From the NCBI GenBank assembly GCA_027627225.1, contig CM051025.1, positions 72,802,974 to 72,866,973 of the forward strand: a stretch of 64,000 nt of DNA, given 5' to 3'. The stretch is from Congeria kusceri (lineage: Eukaryota; Mollusca; Bivalvia; Myida; Dreissenidae). Shown here piece by piece: positions 46,573 to 58,223 of this stretch. A program made the translations under genes and the position numbers. A model generated the notes under the pieces. It was not told the DNA's origin, ran no database searches, and was given only the letters and a program-made list of their open reading frames with translations. The stretch's first letter is position 1; every line of letters begins with the position of its first letter.

Positions 46573-48360
46573 TGGACGAGTACCCATCTTGTATGTCTGG
46601 TATAGTGCTGATAGTAAAGTTGTATTCAGGTGACCGCATGCTTATGCTGTTGATGCTTTTGAGTTAGTTGAAAAATGCATTTTATTTCAAACGTTGAGCA
46701 CAATATCATATAAACATAACATATTTCAATATTGTTTAAGGGAACTTGGTTTCAATAAAGTGAATAAAAGTGATACGGGTAAAATATTGATTTTTTGGGG
46801 GGAGAATTGACCTGAGAATCGTATGGTTAAGTTACAGCATGTACAAAACAAAAAGCATAACTTGGTAATTTCCATATTAATAGCAGTTTACGTACCTACT
46901 GTTCGTTGATTACTTTGTTTATATACGATATTATGGTTAATTATTTATGTGTGAAGTAAACACAATGGTAATTTTACATGTAGATGCTTCGAAGTAATTC
47001 TTAAACAAAAGCGATAGAGCACTTGTTATATTCATGGCGATACGCATACATAACTATACATACTATCAAGACGCCATGAAATGTAGGCTTAACTTATACT
47101 GGGAAATAAACAGAAGTAATGCAATTAAATTTTTCTGGGCATTTTGCGACCTAAACACGTAAACTTTCCGATCTAAACGCGTGTTAACTTTGCGTGTCGA
47201 AGTTATTAACACTATTAACAGCTCAAAAAATGTAAACTGCAGACAAAATTGTTACGAAGTAACGCTTCGCATATTTTAATATATTTCAATACTATATAGA
47301 ATTAATATGTTATAATTAAACATGCAATGATGGATTGGAAACGAATTTGTGGCTTTTAGAAGATCTGGATTGCAATATAGGACAATTATGATCTCTTATC
47401 CAATAGGAGACCTATGAAAGCAACGGTTCTTCAATAATTTATTTCCTTTGTGTTCTTCATTTATGAATCATATACAGATAAAAGTTTTAATATGCATAAA
47501 ATGGCTATAAAATACTTACTATTATTATATTATATTAATAAATAATTGTTTGAAACTGAACTATTTTGTTCCATATTTAATTTTTGATGTATCTAAATAA
47601 GCGTAGAAAAAACATTATAATATGCAAAAAAATACTTGCTGCCATAATGCATATTGCTATCTATCTGTATTCTAAAGCAATAAATATTTGCCTACAATTA
47701 AAAGCATTAATGAATGTACATGTGTATAAAAAACACATTTATCGGACAGCAAGTTGCAATGATTACGTTACTCATCGTAACTGGGTAAGCACACGCAAAA
47801 TGTTAATCAAATCACGTGACATATTCTCATTCGGCCGCATAGATATGACAAAATAGCTTAACGCACATAATTTATGACGCTTGACGTGAAAAACGCATGA
47901 ACACATATGCAGGCAGAAGTCAGGGGATTAGTGAACAATGTAACAGGGATTATATAAATACATAACAACATATTTTACACTCAGTACAACAAAACAGGTA
48001 GTATAAATATTGAAACTTGTGTAGCTCGCTTTAATAAATATGCGATGTTCTTTCTTGAAAACACACGTATCGCGTCTTAAATAGAATGCGTGTGAAACAA
48101 ACATATTGTAATGCCGGCCCGTCTGGTGGCCGTCAGACGGTGCCGACACCACGAAACCCTAAACACAAAATGAAGAATTCAACACGATTCATATTACAAC
48201 AATGTTTATTTAATAAATGTACATGTCGATTATCAATCTATAACTTTCAAACAGTTTCCAGGTCAAACTTTCCACAGTTATCTACCTAATTATCCATTGT
48301 CCGTTTAGAACCTTCTCAGTGAGCGACCAAAAGGCAACTGAAGCCAAACGACAGTTCGGC
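46573..48360. other. Non-coding region
   Basis: AT-rich sequence without a recognisable gene or repeat pair. The short frames at 47584-47856 and 47928-48152 have no known motif. Confidence 0.4.
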
Positions 48361-48362
48361 CC

Positions 48363-48416
48363 TATTTATACTCGTAGTAAGATGACGTCATACGCACTTC
48401 TCAATGAATGACGTCA
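48363..48416 (-). promoter_or_regulatory. Candidate promoter: TATA box with two CRE sites
   Basis: On the minus strand two perfect TGACGTCA palindromes (48409-48416 and 48383-48390, starts 26 bp apart) precede TATAAATAG at about 48363-48371. Downstream (lower coordinates) I cannot identify a gene. On the plus strand the CRE sites also precede a short frame starting at 48437 (MEDKRKYREIYERLL, good Kozak context). Confidence 0.35.
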
Positions 48417-49009
48417 TATTGTAGTAAGCATTCAAGATGGAGGACAAAAGAAAATACCGCGAAATATATGAGAGATTATTGTAATATATAATGAAGGTAA
48501 TCATTATAATAGAATAAATTCATTAATAATAAGCTTAGAAAATATCATTATATTAATATATTGATTACTATTTACATGGCAATTAATAATGATGTAATAA
48601 ACAATGATTTACATTCGTACTCAACGTACATTGTAATAAATTAAATAGAGTGATTATGAACAATAGTCTAGGTCATAGCAATATTCATTTCAGGAAATTC
48701 TTAGACGTTACCGTTACCAGACAAAAGGAATCAACATGCGATACCAAATACATAATTTCAAATGATACGTTACGCACTTTTGAGCTGCATTCGAATCCAT
48801 ATAAATAACACGATGTTGGCTCAAAATATTTATGTCACTTTAGTCCATGCGTTTGCCTGTTTATAAACTCAGAGCAAGAACGGTCCAAACCTGTGTAGCA
48901 GAATACTTAAATAACATCTTCATGCAAACACATCGGTTTGACGCCAACATGTTACTAAGTGAGATTAGAACTAGGTCACACACAATGGCACCAACACTAG
49001 TTACGGTAG

Positions 49010-49411
49010 CTAACAACACTCATCCCCGTCCCACGTACAGCCTTCTATGCAACGAACATAATACGGTCCATAATAGCTTCTCTTATGTTGCTCAATGCGT
49101 GTCCCATACGCCCGGTATAACAATATGGAAAGCACCGACTGGTCATACCGATGGCACTCGCCATAGACGTTCCGGAATTCACACGGCAAATGGTTATTTG
49201 GTAACTCATCCGGCATCATGCATCCCATTGTCAAACCACACCCCACCCACGATTTTATAACGTTGTTCACTACAAACTCGGTGCGTTTGAAAATGCCGAA
49301 ACCAGCTTGTATTTCCGGTAAAGATCGGTAAAGATCGGTAAGCACAGGGCTCTATATTGAAGTATTTAAAGGTGTCTGGTAGGGTTCGGCTCGCCACTCT
49401 GCCGTCGCCAC
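49010..49411 (-). pseudogene. DUF1647-like membrane protein, copy B, last exon (frameshifted)
   Basis: The exon begins after an acceptor (AG at 49413-49412) with two bases of a split codon that fit exon 5. The first frame gives TLPDTFKYFNIEPCAYRSLP; the second, from about 49345, gives EIQAGFGIFKRTEFV, NNVIKSWVGCGLTMGC, GECHRYDQSVLSILLYRAYG and the end CTWDGDECC-stop (49012-49010). The two frames are joined by an exact 10-bp tandem duplication (49321-49330 = 49331-49340). Counted once, the exon has 392 nt and the frames connect, so the duplication is the break. The family end is rich in Cys, and 'CHRYDQSVL' is a conserved-looking block. An assembly error cannot be excluded. Confidence 0.8.
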
Positions 49412-49587
49412 CTGTGAGGGTGAAACAGGATCATGAATAAGGGTTCAAATTGCAGAGGAATCCCTAGTACATTATTTATTTATATAATCAATACTACCGT
49501 TTGTTATGTCGGGTAGGTATCACTTTTGGCACCGGTGTATACTAATGATATTTCTAGTGTTTACATGTTCACTAATGGGTATAACTC

Positions 49588-49720
49588 AATAACAAGAGCT
49601 GTCGGAGGACAGCGCGCTCAACTTTTCGTGCACCTATCAGAGTTCCTGGCAGTTTTTCTAAAACAAACTGTTTGGAAAGTAGGGACCAATTAAACAAAGT
49701 TAATTTTTAGCTCGACTAAT
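49588..49720. repeat. Left piece of the 'GAGCTGTCGGAGGACAGCGC' repeat
   Basis: Matches the start of 58425-59368 ('ACAAGAGCTGTCGGAGGACA', 'AACAAACTGTTTGGA.AGTAG'). The LINE at 49729-51020 is inserted at its right edge. Confidence 0.75.
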
Positions 49721-49727
49721 TTAAGAA

Positions 49728-50672
49728 TTGCCACTAGTAAATAGTGATGATATTCTGGATATGCCCCTATTTTATAACCATAATTTTAAAATTAACAATA
49801 GTCATATTTATATTAAAACTCTCTATGAAAGAGGTATTCGTTTTGTGAGAGACATTATGATAGAAAGAGATTGTTTTATTTCTAAAGAATCTTTGGATTT
49901 ACATGTCGGAACAAACGTAAATTTCCTATTGTACCAAGGATTAATTAACATAATAAGTAAATATATTGAAAATTTTGAAGATATGTCAAGTTTTGACAAT
50001 AAAACTCAAGGACCTATATTACCAACTTACATAAAGAAAATAGTAACCACTCCTAAAGAAGAAAAACATACTTATAAAATATTATTCCAAAATAGCGACA
50101 TTCCAACTAGTCAAACAAAATGGAACTCAGAATTTTTTAATATTGACTGGAAAAACGTACATGCACTTGTGTTCAATATAATTAAGGATACATATATTAG
50201 ATGCTTCCAGTGTAGAATAGTCCACAGAATCTTGGGAACAAAATCGATTATGTTCAAGATGAAAATGGCTGCTGACAATCTATGTACATTCTGTAACAAT
50301 GAAGTAGAAAACATTACGCACTTGTTCTGGTACTGTCCATATACCCAAGAAATTGTGAAATTTGCTGTTGAGATTATTCATAGAAGTAGACCAAACTCAC
50401 CTATTCAGCTGACATGTCAGGATCTAATACTTGGAATTACAAATCCAAAAATGAATGATTTAAACATTCTGTGCCTCGAAATTAAACGGTATATCTTTCA
50501 GTGTCAGAGGAAAAACAGAAGTCCTTCAAAATTTGGGCTTGTGAATAGTGTGAAGCAAACGTTTGATATATATATAACTACAATAAAAACAGACGAAGAA
50601 TTGAGAGACTGGTCCCTTGTCAAAATATTTACAGACATCTCTTATAACGACACTATTCATCATAACACATAG
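49728..50672 (+). CDS. LINE ORF2 C-terminal part, open frame
   Basis: 314 codons without a stop or frameshift, opening directly at the 5' truncation point, so there is no native start (the first codon is TTG). The C-terminal half has a reverse-transcriptase-associated zinc knuckle: C-T-F-C at about 50287 followed by 'ENITHLFWYCPYTQE' (CxxC, then His and Cys), the zf-RVT pattern seen after many LINE reverse transcriptases. The reverse transcriptase and endonuclease themselves are absent, so the copy cannot move. It is a different family from the LINEs at 30903 and 35700. The intact frame suggests that it inserted recently. Confidence 0.85.
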   Translation: MPLVNSDDILDMPLFYNHNFKINNSHIYIKTLYERGIRFVRDIMIERDCFISKESLDLHVGTNVNFLLYQGLINIISKYIENFEDMSSFDNKTQGPILPTYIKKIVTTPKEEKHTYKILFQNSDIPTSQTKWNSEFFNIDWKNVHALVFNIIKDTYIRCFQCRIVHRILGTKSIMFKMKMAADNLCTFCNNEVENITHLFWYCPYTQEIVKFAVEIIHRSRPNSPIQLTCQDLILGITNPKMNDLNILCLEIKRYIFQCQRKNRSPSKFGLVNSVKQTFDIYITTIKTDEELRDWSLVKIFTDISYNDTIHHNT

Positions 50673-51020
50673 TATATATATTGTTTACCACACCAGTATT
50701 TTGTTAAGTCTGCATTATCAATGTATTATACACAATGCAATTTAGCACTTAGGTTATCCTGCTTATGTACAGTATTATATAGATAGAAGATATGCATGCT
50801 CACATCTATAACTTTATATAGAATGTTTGTGCAAGTTAGTATTTGCGTAAAATGTTTTCAAATATAAAACAGTATATATTGTATATGATTGTATGTTTAC
50901 AACTGAATTTATATACACCTTTGCAATACAATTACACGAACTACTCTGTATATAACATGCATGTATGTATTATTCTATGATGAAAATAAAATTTAAAAAA
51001 AAAAAACAAAAAAAAAAAAA
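49729..51020 (+). mobile_element. Young 5'-truncated LINE with poly-A tail and target-site duplication
   Basis: Flanked by TTAAGAAT at 49721-49728 and 51021-51028. The body holds the open frame to 50672, about 300 bp of AT-rich 3' UTR, an AATAAA at about 50985 and an A-rich tail at 50995-51020. Confidence 0.9.
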
Positions 51021-51028
51021 TTAAGAAT

Positions 51029-51760
51029 AGGTGAGCTTTCCTACTACCCCCGGTGTCGGCGTCCGCGTCCGCGTCTGAATTTGGTCAAAGTTTTTATTCA
51101 AAAGTCTTGTCACTTCAAAACTACGTAATTTATTCACTTGAAACTAAGAATATACCTCTGTCATCAACTCCAGTGTCAGGAGCAACATTCCCCATAACTC
51201 TGTTTTGTATTTTGACATAGTTATTCAGCGTTTTCACTTAGATTTTCTGGTTAAAGTTTATATTCAAAAGTTTTGTAACTTCAAAACGACATAAGTTATT
51301 CGCTTGAAACTTGCTTGAAACTTGGAACTTACCTTTGTCATCAACTTCAGTATCAAGGGCAACATTCCCTATAACTCTGTTTTGTATTTTGACAAAGTTA
51401 TGCCCCTTTTTCACATAGATTGTTTGGTTAAAGTTCATATTCCAAAGGTTTTGAACTTCAATACTACAAAAGCTGTTCACTTGAAACTTGGAATATACCT
51501 TTTTCATCAACTCCAGTATCAGGGTGAACATTCTCATAGCTCTATTTTGTATTTTGACAGAGTAATGCACCTTTTTTCACATAGATTTTCTGGTTAAAGT
51601 TTCTATTCCAAAGATTTGTAACTTTAAAACTTCATAAGTTATTCACTTGAAACTTGGAACTAACCTTTGTCATCTATTTTGTATTTTGACAGAGTTATGC
51701 CCTTTTCACTTAGATTTTCTGGTTAAACTGTTTGTTCCAAAAATGAATAAACTATACAAG
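51029..51760. repeat. Degenerate tandem repeat of ~170 bp ('TTCACTTGAAACTTGGAA')
   Basis: About four units with 'TATTCACTTGAAACTTGGAA', 'CCTTTGTCATCAACTCCAGT', 'CTCTGTTTTGTATTTTGACA', 'TTATGCCCCTTTTTCACATA' and 'GATTTTCTGGTTAAAGTT'. A type common in bivalves. ORFs on both strands are by-products. Confidence 0.8.
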
Positions 51761-51839
51761 GCTTCCCTTAAAAGTTTTGTATTTTAACAAATTAATGCCC
51801 CTTCCACTATTCAAAATATGTACCAACTGAAATACTTTG

Positions 51840-52735
51840 AATAGTCGAACGCGCTGTCACCTGACAGGTCTTTTTTTCTCGAGTTATCGAGTGGAAAGCA
51901 TTTTTCTAATTTTTAAAACAATGACCTTGACCTTGACCCCACCCACTGCATGTGCAATCTCATGCAATGTCTCGCTATTAGCTTTCTATAAATTGAGTTT
52001 CATTAAAATATTTCAATTTGTCTCGAGCTATTGAGCAGAAACTGTTGTTGCTTTTGCTATTTTAGTAACAGTGACCTTGACCTTAACCCCAACCAACCAA
52101 CCCCAAATGCAATCCCAAGTAAAGTATCGCTCTAATGCATCTATGTATGAAGATTCATTTTCGAGTGTAAAAATGCCCATTATTTTGACAAATTTCACAA
52201 TTCGCCTATGGGTTCATTTTAATATAGGGAGTAAGCGTTTTAAGTTTGAATGAAATCCCACAAGCCATTCCTGAGAAACAAGATTACCGAAAAACATTGA
52301 CCTATCCAAATGGCTTATAGGTAAAAAGACCCATTATTTTAGCAAATTTCAAACTAGAGTTGTCAAAATTAGCCTATGGGTTCATTTTAATATATGGAAT
52401 AAGCGTTTTATGTTTGAATGAAATCCCTCCAGCCAATTCCTGAGAAACTTGCTTACCGAAAAACTTTAACCTATCAAAATAGCTCATAATTATGTAATGT
52501 TTCTAATTGTAAACAATGCCCATTATTCTGACAAATTTCAAACTGGACGTTCCAACCTTGGCCTATAGGTTCAATTTAATATGGGGAATAAATGTTTTAA
52601 GTTTGAATGAAATCCCTTAAGCCCTTCCTGGAAATCTAGCTTACCGACAAACCTTTACCTTGCCCGGATGCCAACGCCGACATCGACGCCGGGGCGAGTA
52701 GAATAGCTTGCCTTTCCTTCTGGAAGTCGAGCTAA
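51840..52735. repeat. 'GACCTTGACC' tandem repeat, copy 1
   Basis: Collinear with 58540-59368: 'TGACCTTGACCTTGACCCC', then three units of about 155 bp ('CCCATTATTTTGACAAATTT', 'GGGTTCATTTTAATAT', 'GAATGAAATCCC', 'CATTCCTGAGAAAC'), ending 'GACGCCGGGGCGAGTAGAAT' and 'GTCGAGCTAA'. Confidence 0.85.
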
Positions 52736-52771
52736 TTAGATACACTTAAGTATTTAATAATAAATGTTCAC

Positions 52772-52886
52772 CTGTACATATGAGTCCCAGCCGATTGGCA
52801 TCATCAAATAATTCCATAATCTTTGTCTGCGTGAATCTAATTGAGGAGTCCATCCAGACAACGAGGGGGTGTTCGTTCAACGCGGT
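52772..52886 (-). CDS. DUF1647-like membrane protein, copy B, exon 5
   Basis: 115 nt from an acceptor (ttctttttcag, AG at 52888-52887) to a donor (gtgaac from 52771). Phase 0 at the start and one base left at the end. It encodes TALNEHPLVVWMDSSIRFTQ, then TKIMELFDDANRLGLICT. 'EHPLVVWMDSS' is the most recognisable block of the family and may be the equivalent of a DxD-type donor-binding motif; this is inference. A MITE (52907-53167) starts only 20 bp upstream of the splice acceptor, so the usual branch-point region is now MITE sequence. The exon itself is intact, although the gene has breaks elsewhere. Confidence 0.82.
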
Positions 52887-52906
52887 CTGAAAAAGAACAT
52901 CCATAT

Positions 52907-53167
52907 GAGGCGTGTCGTATGAAAATCGGGATTACTGCATGTACGTAAAGTTTCGTCCAGGATTAGCCTGTGCAATACGCACAGGCTAATCCGGGACGAC
53001 ACTTTCCGCCTACAGTGGTTTTATGTTTAGAAGAGACTTCTTTGAAACAGAAAAAAAACATAAAAGCGCAGAGTGTCGTCCGGGATTAGACTGTGCGGAC
53101 TGCACAGGCTTATCCGGAACGACACTTTACGAACATGCATTAAGCGCGGTTTTCCCATGGCACGCAT
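52907..53167. mobile_element. Palindromic MITE ('GATTAGCCTGTGCA' family), copy 3
   Basis: The full copy: outer ends GAGGCGTGTCGTATGAAAA and its relative near 53150-53167, and two inner hairpins (at 52969-52995 and 53085-53115) built from 'GGATTAGCCTGTGC' and its reverse complement. It is about 45 bp longer than the 6364 copy, in which one of the hairpins is reduced. Confidence 0.88.
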
Positions 53168-55114
53168 TTATATAACTACATATGAACATCTTGCATGAGT
53201 TATTCGAGAAAATGGTTTGCATTGTATATGCATGTAGATCAACACAGCCAAAAGAGGGACATGTACACAAATGCATGGACACAAGCATTCATCAGTTTTA
53301 TTTCTGAAAATGTTTTGCACTGGCAGATACTTAAATGAATGAATTACGGTTACCTTTGTATTCAGTATAAAAAGCATTGTTTTGGATAACAACATATGTA
53401 TCATATAATCTTGATGCTTGATGCTGATTATTATTAGTTTAGTTGCCCGGTTTGAACCATATTACTGTAGCCACTACTTGTTATATCTTAGACAAATTGA
53501 ATTTTGTCAACGAACAATATGTAAGATAAAAAAACATGCAGTTTTATGTTGAATTCAGTATCAAAATTACAAAGGGTATCGAACACGCGTTCCGCAATGT
53601 AAGCATTCCGGGGAGGCAAAAATAAATTCGCGATAGATGAAATCGTAGGTTAGGAGCTAGCAATTAGTCTGGAATACTCCGATGGTCGAACGAAGGCCGT
53701 ATATTAAAACAGTTCGTATTTTCTTCTGTTAAAAGGTAATCATTTGAATTTTGAATTTTATGTATTAGCAACATGTGCTTTAAAGTGTTTACATTTTGCG
53801 TATAATTGTTACATATTTTGTTTTTACTATATATCTAAGTTATAGCTCTGTATAATTGTTATTTTATATAATCAATATATAATCAATCACAACTATAGAT
53901 TTTATTATTATTATACATTTATGGCTAAAAAAAAGTTCATATGTTTCTCAGGCACCGCCGCAACGATTTTTATCGCCTGCCAAGAATTTGATTTAGTGCC
54001 AAAAAAAATAGTATTTACTGTTTGTGGACGATCGCGCCCGGGTTTTAAAGGAAAAGTGCAGAAATATGTTAATAAAAATAAAACTTTGTAGAAAGTGTTT
54101 CTAATGGGCGTGTTACCGAACAAAATACAAAAACTACGCATTGAAATCTGTGAATTATTAACAATTTGGTAACATGCTATCTTCTATTTTCTGTATGCGA
54201 TAACTGGTGATAGAGTAAACTGGCATGTACATTATAGTATATTCCGTTCGTACAAAGTGCTTTTGAATAATGCCTTTCGTAAATAAGAAACAGATTTCGG
54301 ACAAATAAACACCATAGACGTCTTTACGGTGTATTGAATTAAATCCCATGGACAGCGGCTTAAAATTAAACGAATCCGCATTTTAAATTAGCGGAAGAAG
54401 ACTAACCCGGTAGAGATTTCGGTATTTCCAGTAACTTTTTTCGAGTGTCAATTAATTATATAAATCGGATATACACACACTGTGAAATACTGCGTAAATT
54501 AAAAAAAAAGAAGTCATATTCGATTGGGAACCTTTATGTATATCGTCTATTTGTTGATTTAAACTTTTGTTTCGTAGATGCTCTTGCTTGTGTAATAGCG
54601 TTTGTAAACAAACGAAAATGCCAGCTGCATTGACAAGTGTTGATTTTCTTTTCCACAAGTTATTGGTGATGTATTGCAAAAATAAATAATATTTTTGACA
54701 TTTATTAAAAAAAAAAATTGAATTACGAAAAGTTAAATTCTATAAATGGAAGTAGTTTAATGCTGACGGTGTATCAATTTGAAGGCACTTATGTTAATTA
54801 TGAACATACAAATTATTTGCCTTTTTACGTCAGCTTGCATAAATGACCGTTTGTGATTAATACATTTAGAATTTTATAAAAAGGGATGCTTATGTAGTTA
54901 TTTAAACTTATACTTTTCTTAAATCTGTACTTATTTACTTGTTTTAAAAAGCCCTTACATAGTGCCAATAGAAAAGAGTAGGAGAAAAAAACTTCAAAAA
55001 AAATTCGCCCTCCCTCCTGATTTTCTTTGTAAAAAAGTGCCTGAGAAACAATTCATTTATTATTTTTAACCTATTGTATACTGTTATCGTGACTTTGTAA
55101 GGTATAATACCAAC
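53168..55114. other. Intron 4 of copy B, non-repetitive part
   Basis: AT-rich, with short frames of no recognisable content and A runs near 54500 and 54710. No gene or element was identified. Confidence 0.5.
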
Positions 55115-55219
55115 CTGAATTGCTATTGGTTTAAACACGTATCCTTTTAGGATTTTCACGTGATCGGGATATGTTTCAAACGGGAAATTTCTCATTTCTA
55201 AGTCGTCCAGGCTTTTTAA
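55115..55219 (-). CDS. DUF1647-like membrane protein, copy B, exon 4
   Basis: 105 nt (35 codons, phase 0) from an acceptor (cttttcag, AG at 55221-55220) to a donor (gttggt from 55114). It encodes LKSLDDLEMRNFP, FETYPDHVKIL and YVFKPIAIQ. It pairs with copy A exon 4 (4671-4775; 8 differences in 35 residues). It joins exon 3 ('TEDEIEL') and exon 5 ('TALNEHP') without a change of frame. Confidence 0.82.
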
Positions 55220-55754
55220 CTGAAAAGGAATACTTTGTCAATAAGTAAAAGAGTATTTTATTTAATGCTAAGTAATGCTAAGTAGTAAAATATAGACAAA
55301 TAACAGTGAGATAGCCTAAATCCCTATATCACTCACAGTGAGGGACTACTTTTTTTTATAATTTTATTTGATTTGGACAATATTTAATTGTATATGTTGT
55401 CACCATTTGTCATACAGAAGTACCAAAAAGAAAATAGTTAAGTATAATAACAGCAAAAGTTAGGAATACCTCTCCGATGTATTGAACTGTCTTTCCTCTT
55501 ATTTTTTCTTGGATTTTCCTAGTCGTATTGAGCCAAGGAGACTAGAACAGACAATGTCTTGCGGGTACAAGTGTTACCCACAAGGCATTGCTGCTGGTCA
55601 ACTTGGTCCAAACTGAATTTTGGCATCCAAAGTTTTTATTTTATCATTTGCACTTTATTAGGCCTAATTTCCCATACTACACTTGCACTTGTTGTTTACT
55701 GTTGCTACGAACAGTAGTCTCCCTTTGTATTGCATGTGTGTATTAAGTCTTTAT

Positions 55755-57113
55755 TATGGTGGAATAGAACAGCCTTACGATAACTACTTAAGGTTCGCGA
55801 AAATGTTCGTGTTACCACTTAAGTTTCGTGTGATTTATCATATATCTTAATAGCGTTTGCGATTTTTTTCGACGTAAGATAATTATTTTCTTAAAGAAAA
55901 ACAGGCCTGAAACTGCCCATAACTGACATTAGAATTTAAGTTAATAAACCTTATATGGTATCACAAATATTAACTAGTTAAATTAGTTATGTAAGATAAT
56001 TATCACGATAATATTCGTGTTAGATAACTGGCAACACGAATGGGTTTGCAAATACATTTGCGATACACGACAATTAAGTGGTATCGCGAATATTCGTAAC
56101 TGGTAACTGGCAACACGAATTTGTGTGCGAATACATTTGCGATACATGAACATTAAATGGTATCACGAAATTTAACGTGTTAAGATTTGCGTTGTAAGAT
56201 AATTATCGTGATAATATTCGCGTTAGTAAAATAATGCTTCAGACTTCGCGCACCAATGAAGTGGTAACACGAATATTATTTAGTTAAGATTCGCGTTGCC
56301 AGTTAATTAGCAAGATAATATTCGTGTTAGTAAGATAATACAGACCTCGAGCCAAATTAAGTGGTAACAAGAATATTATCTAGTTAAGATTCGCGTTGTC
56401 AGATAATTATAATCTTATTATTCGTGTTAGTAATATAATGCGGTAGACCTCGCGCACAAATTAAGTGCTATCGCGAAAATTAACTAATTAAGATTTGCGT
56501 TGTAAGCTAATAATCGTGATAATATTCGTGTTAGGTAACGGCCAACACCAACTGCTTTGCGAATACATTTTCGATACATGACAATCAAGTGGTAACACGA
56601 ATATTAACGTGTTAAGATTTGCGTTGTAAGATAATTATCGTGATAATATTCGGATAAGTAAGATAATAAATACCTCGCGCCGAATTAATTAAGTGGTAAC
56701 ACGAATATTATCTAGTTAAGATTCGCGTTGTCAGATAATTATCATGATAATATTCGTGTAAGTAAGATAATGCGGAATACTTCGCTTACAAATTAAGTGA
56801 TATCGCGAAATTAACTAGTTAAGATTCGCGTTGTAAGATAATTATCATGATAATATTCGTGTTTGTAAGATAATTCGGAAACCTCGCAACCCCAAGATAA
56901 TGAATACAATGTCAGTTATGGGCACAATAAAGGCCATTTCGTATAATAATAACATATCTTGCAGAAAAATATTCGCAAACGCTGTCTTAACATCCAGATA
57001 AATATTATGATAAATAAGTGGTAACACGAATCTGTTCACGAACGCTAAGTAGTTAACACGAATATTTTCGGAAACCTTAAGTGGTTATCGTAAGGCAGTT
57101 CTATGCCACCATA
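55755..57113. mobile_element. TIR element with internal tandem array, copy 2
   Basis: The left end TATGGTGGAATAGAAC and 'GCCTTACGATAACTACTTAA' is matched by the inverted right end ('CCTTAAGTGGTTATCG', 'GGCAGTTCTATGCCACCATA'). The interior is an almost continuous array of about eight 115-bp units, each with 'CACGAATATTA', 'GATAATTATC.TGATAATATT' and 'CGTGTTAGTAAGATAAT'. Related to 42756-44849. Confidence 0.85.
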
Positions 57114-57176
57114 CTGTATATCCAGTACTTACGCTTAAGTACGTATTTAAGTATTCTATGGAAGGCCGGTTAACCA

Positions 57177-57265
57177 TGCTAATTGCTAAATGACAATTGC
57201 CAATTGCTAATTGACAATTGCGATTTGTTAATTGACACATGTCAATTGATAATTGCGAAATGTTA
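57177..57265. repeat. Short 'AATTGACAATTGC' minisatellite
   Basis: Repeats of TAATTGACAATTGC and its near-palindromic variants (GCTAATTGC, GTTAATTGAC), about 10-12 bp period. Confidence 0.8.
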
Positions 57266-58029
57266 AATGTTTACTGTCAAATATGTACTTACTAAATGCT
57301 TAGTAACATACAGTACTTGTATAACGTGTATAATCACAACACACGTATACTGACTGATTTATTCGCTGTACGATCAACAGGCATTTGGTTAACTATATTA
57401 TACTATGTATAATCACCTAGTTTAGGATATTATTTTTTTTGATATCATATATCTTTTTATTAATTATTAAAGCCAGATGACTGGAATTAACACTTTGCCA
57501 CAAAATATAATCTAATGTTATAAAATGTGTAACACATTAATATTGTAACAAGCACTCAAGCACTGGTTTAACATGATTTCTTTTAATTATTTACTTACAA
57601 TTGGTTTATTAAAATTGTCTGTTGTTATTTTGTTCAGTGAGCAAACCATCAAAAATCAAACAGCGATTTCAATAAACTGACGATTGGTCTTGAACGCTGT
57701 TCACGCACTGAACAGTTCTGTTTTTAAAGCAAAAGCATGGAAGTGACAGACGTGTTATGTAAATTACAAGGACCTTGTACTTCATCTATTAATTTTCAAA
57801 GGTGATGTTGTAATGATATTTTAAATAATATAATTATAATATTTATTATGTGAATGCTTAATTTGTATATATTGTATTTGACGTTATATCTCCATGTAAA
57901 AAGTGTTTATCTGCTTTACAATATTATAATGATCTACATGTACATGAATCGTAGTATTGGTTCGTTATACATGACATGCTAAAGAAACTGAAGATTGTTT
58001 GCCCATTTTCGCAGCGTTTCATAACTTAC
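57266..58029. other. Intron 3 of copy B, unique part
   Basis: AT-rich, with no recognisable element. Confidence 0.45.
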
Positions 58030-58223
58030 CAGTTCTATCTCGTCTTCCGTTAGCCCGAGATTATAAAAGATCAGTTTCGCATCGGGAATGGCCTTGCGAA
58101 CGAATTTCTTGAAGTTGTCCAGCATCTGAATTGCCTCCTTCACGTGATCTGATGACGCTCCGGTAACAAACACTGGTGTAAGCGTCCCGGGTCCCGGTTC
58201 TGCAATCGGCGTACGGAAGAGGT
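58030..58223 (-). CDS. DUF1647-like membrane protein, copy B, exon 3
   Basis: 194 nt from an acceptor (ctctctctag, AG at 58225-58224) to a good donor (gtaagt from 58029). It starts with two bases of a split codon and ends in phase 0. It encodes LFRTPIAEPGPG, then LTPVFVTGASSDHVKEAIQM, then LDNFKKFVRKAIPDAK and LIFYNLGLTEDEIEL. 'VFVTGASS' followed by a helix and 'KLIFYNLGL' resembles the start of the DUF1647 or related glycosyltransferase-like (Rossmann-type) fold. Copy A has the same exon at 13757-13887, cut short. The family function is not established; transfer of a sugar in the Golgi lumen is a guess from topology. Confidence 0.82.

Noticed and set aside
48847..49260. 137-codon plus-strand frame
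   Set aside because: It is antisense to the last exon of the DUF1647-like gene, whose minus-strand frame has clear family motifs.
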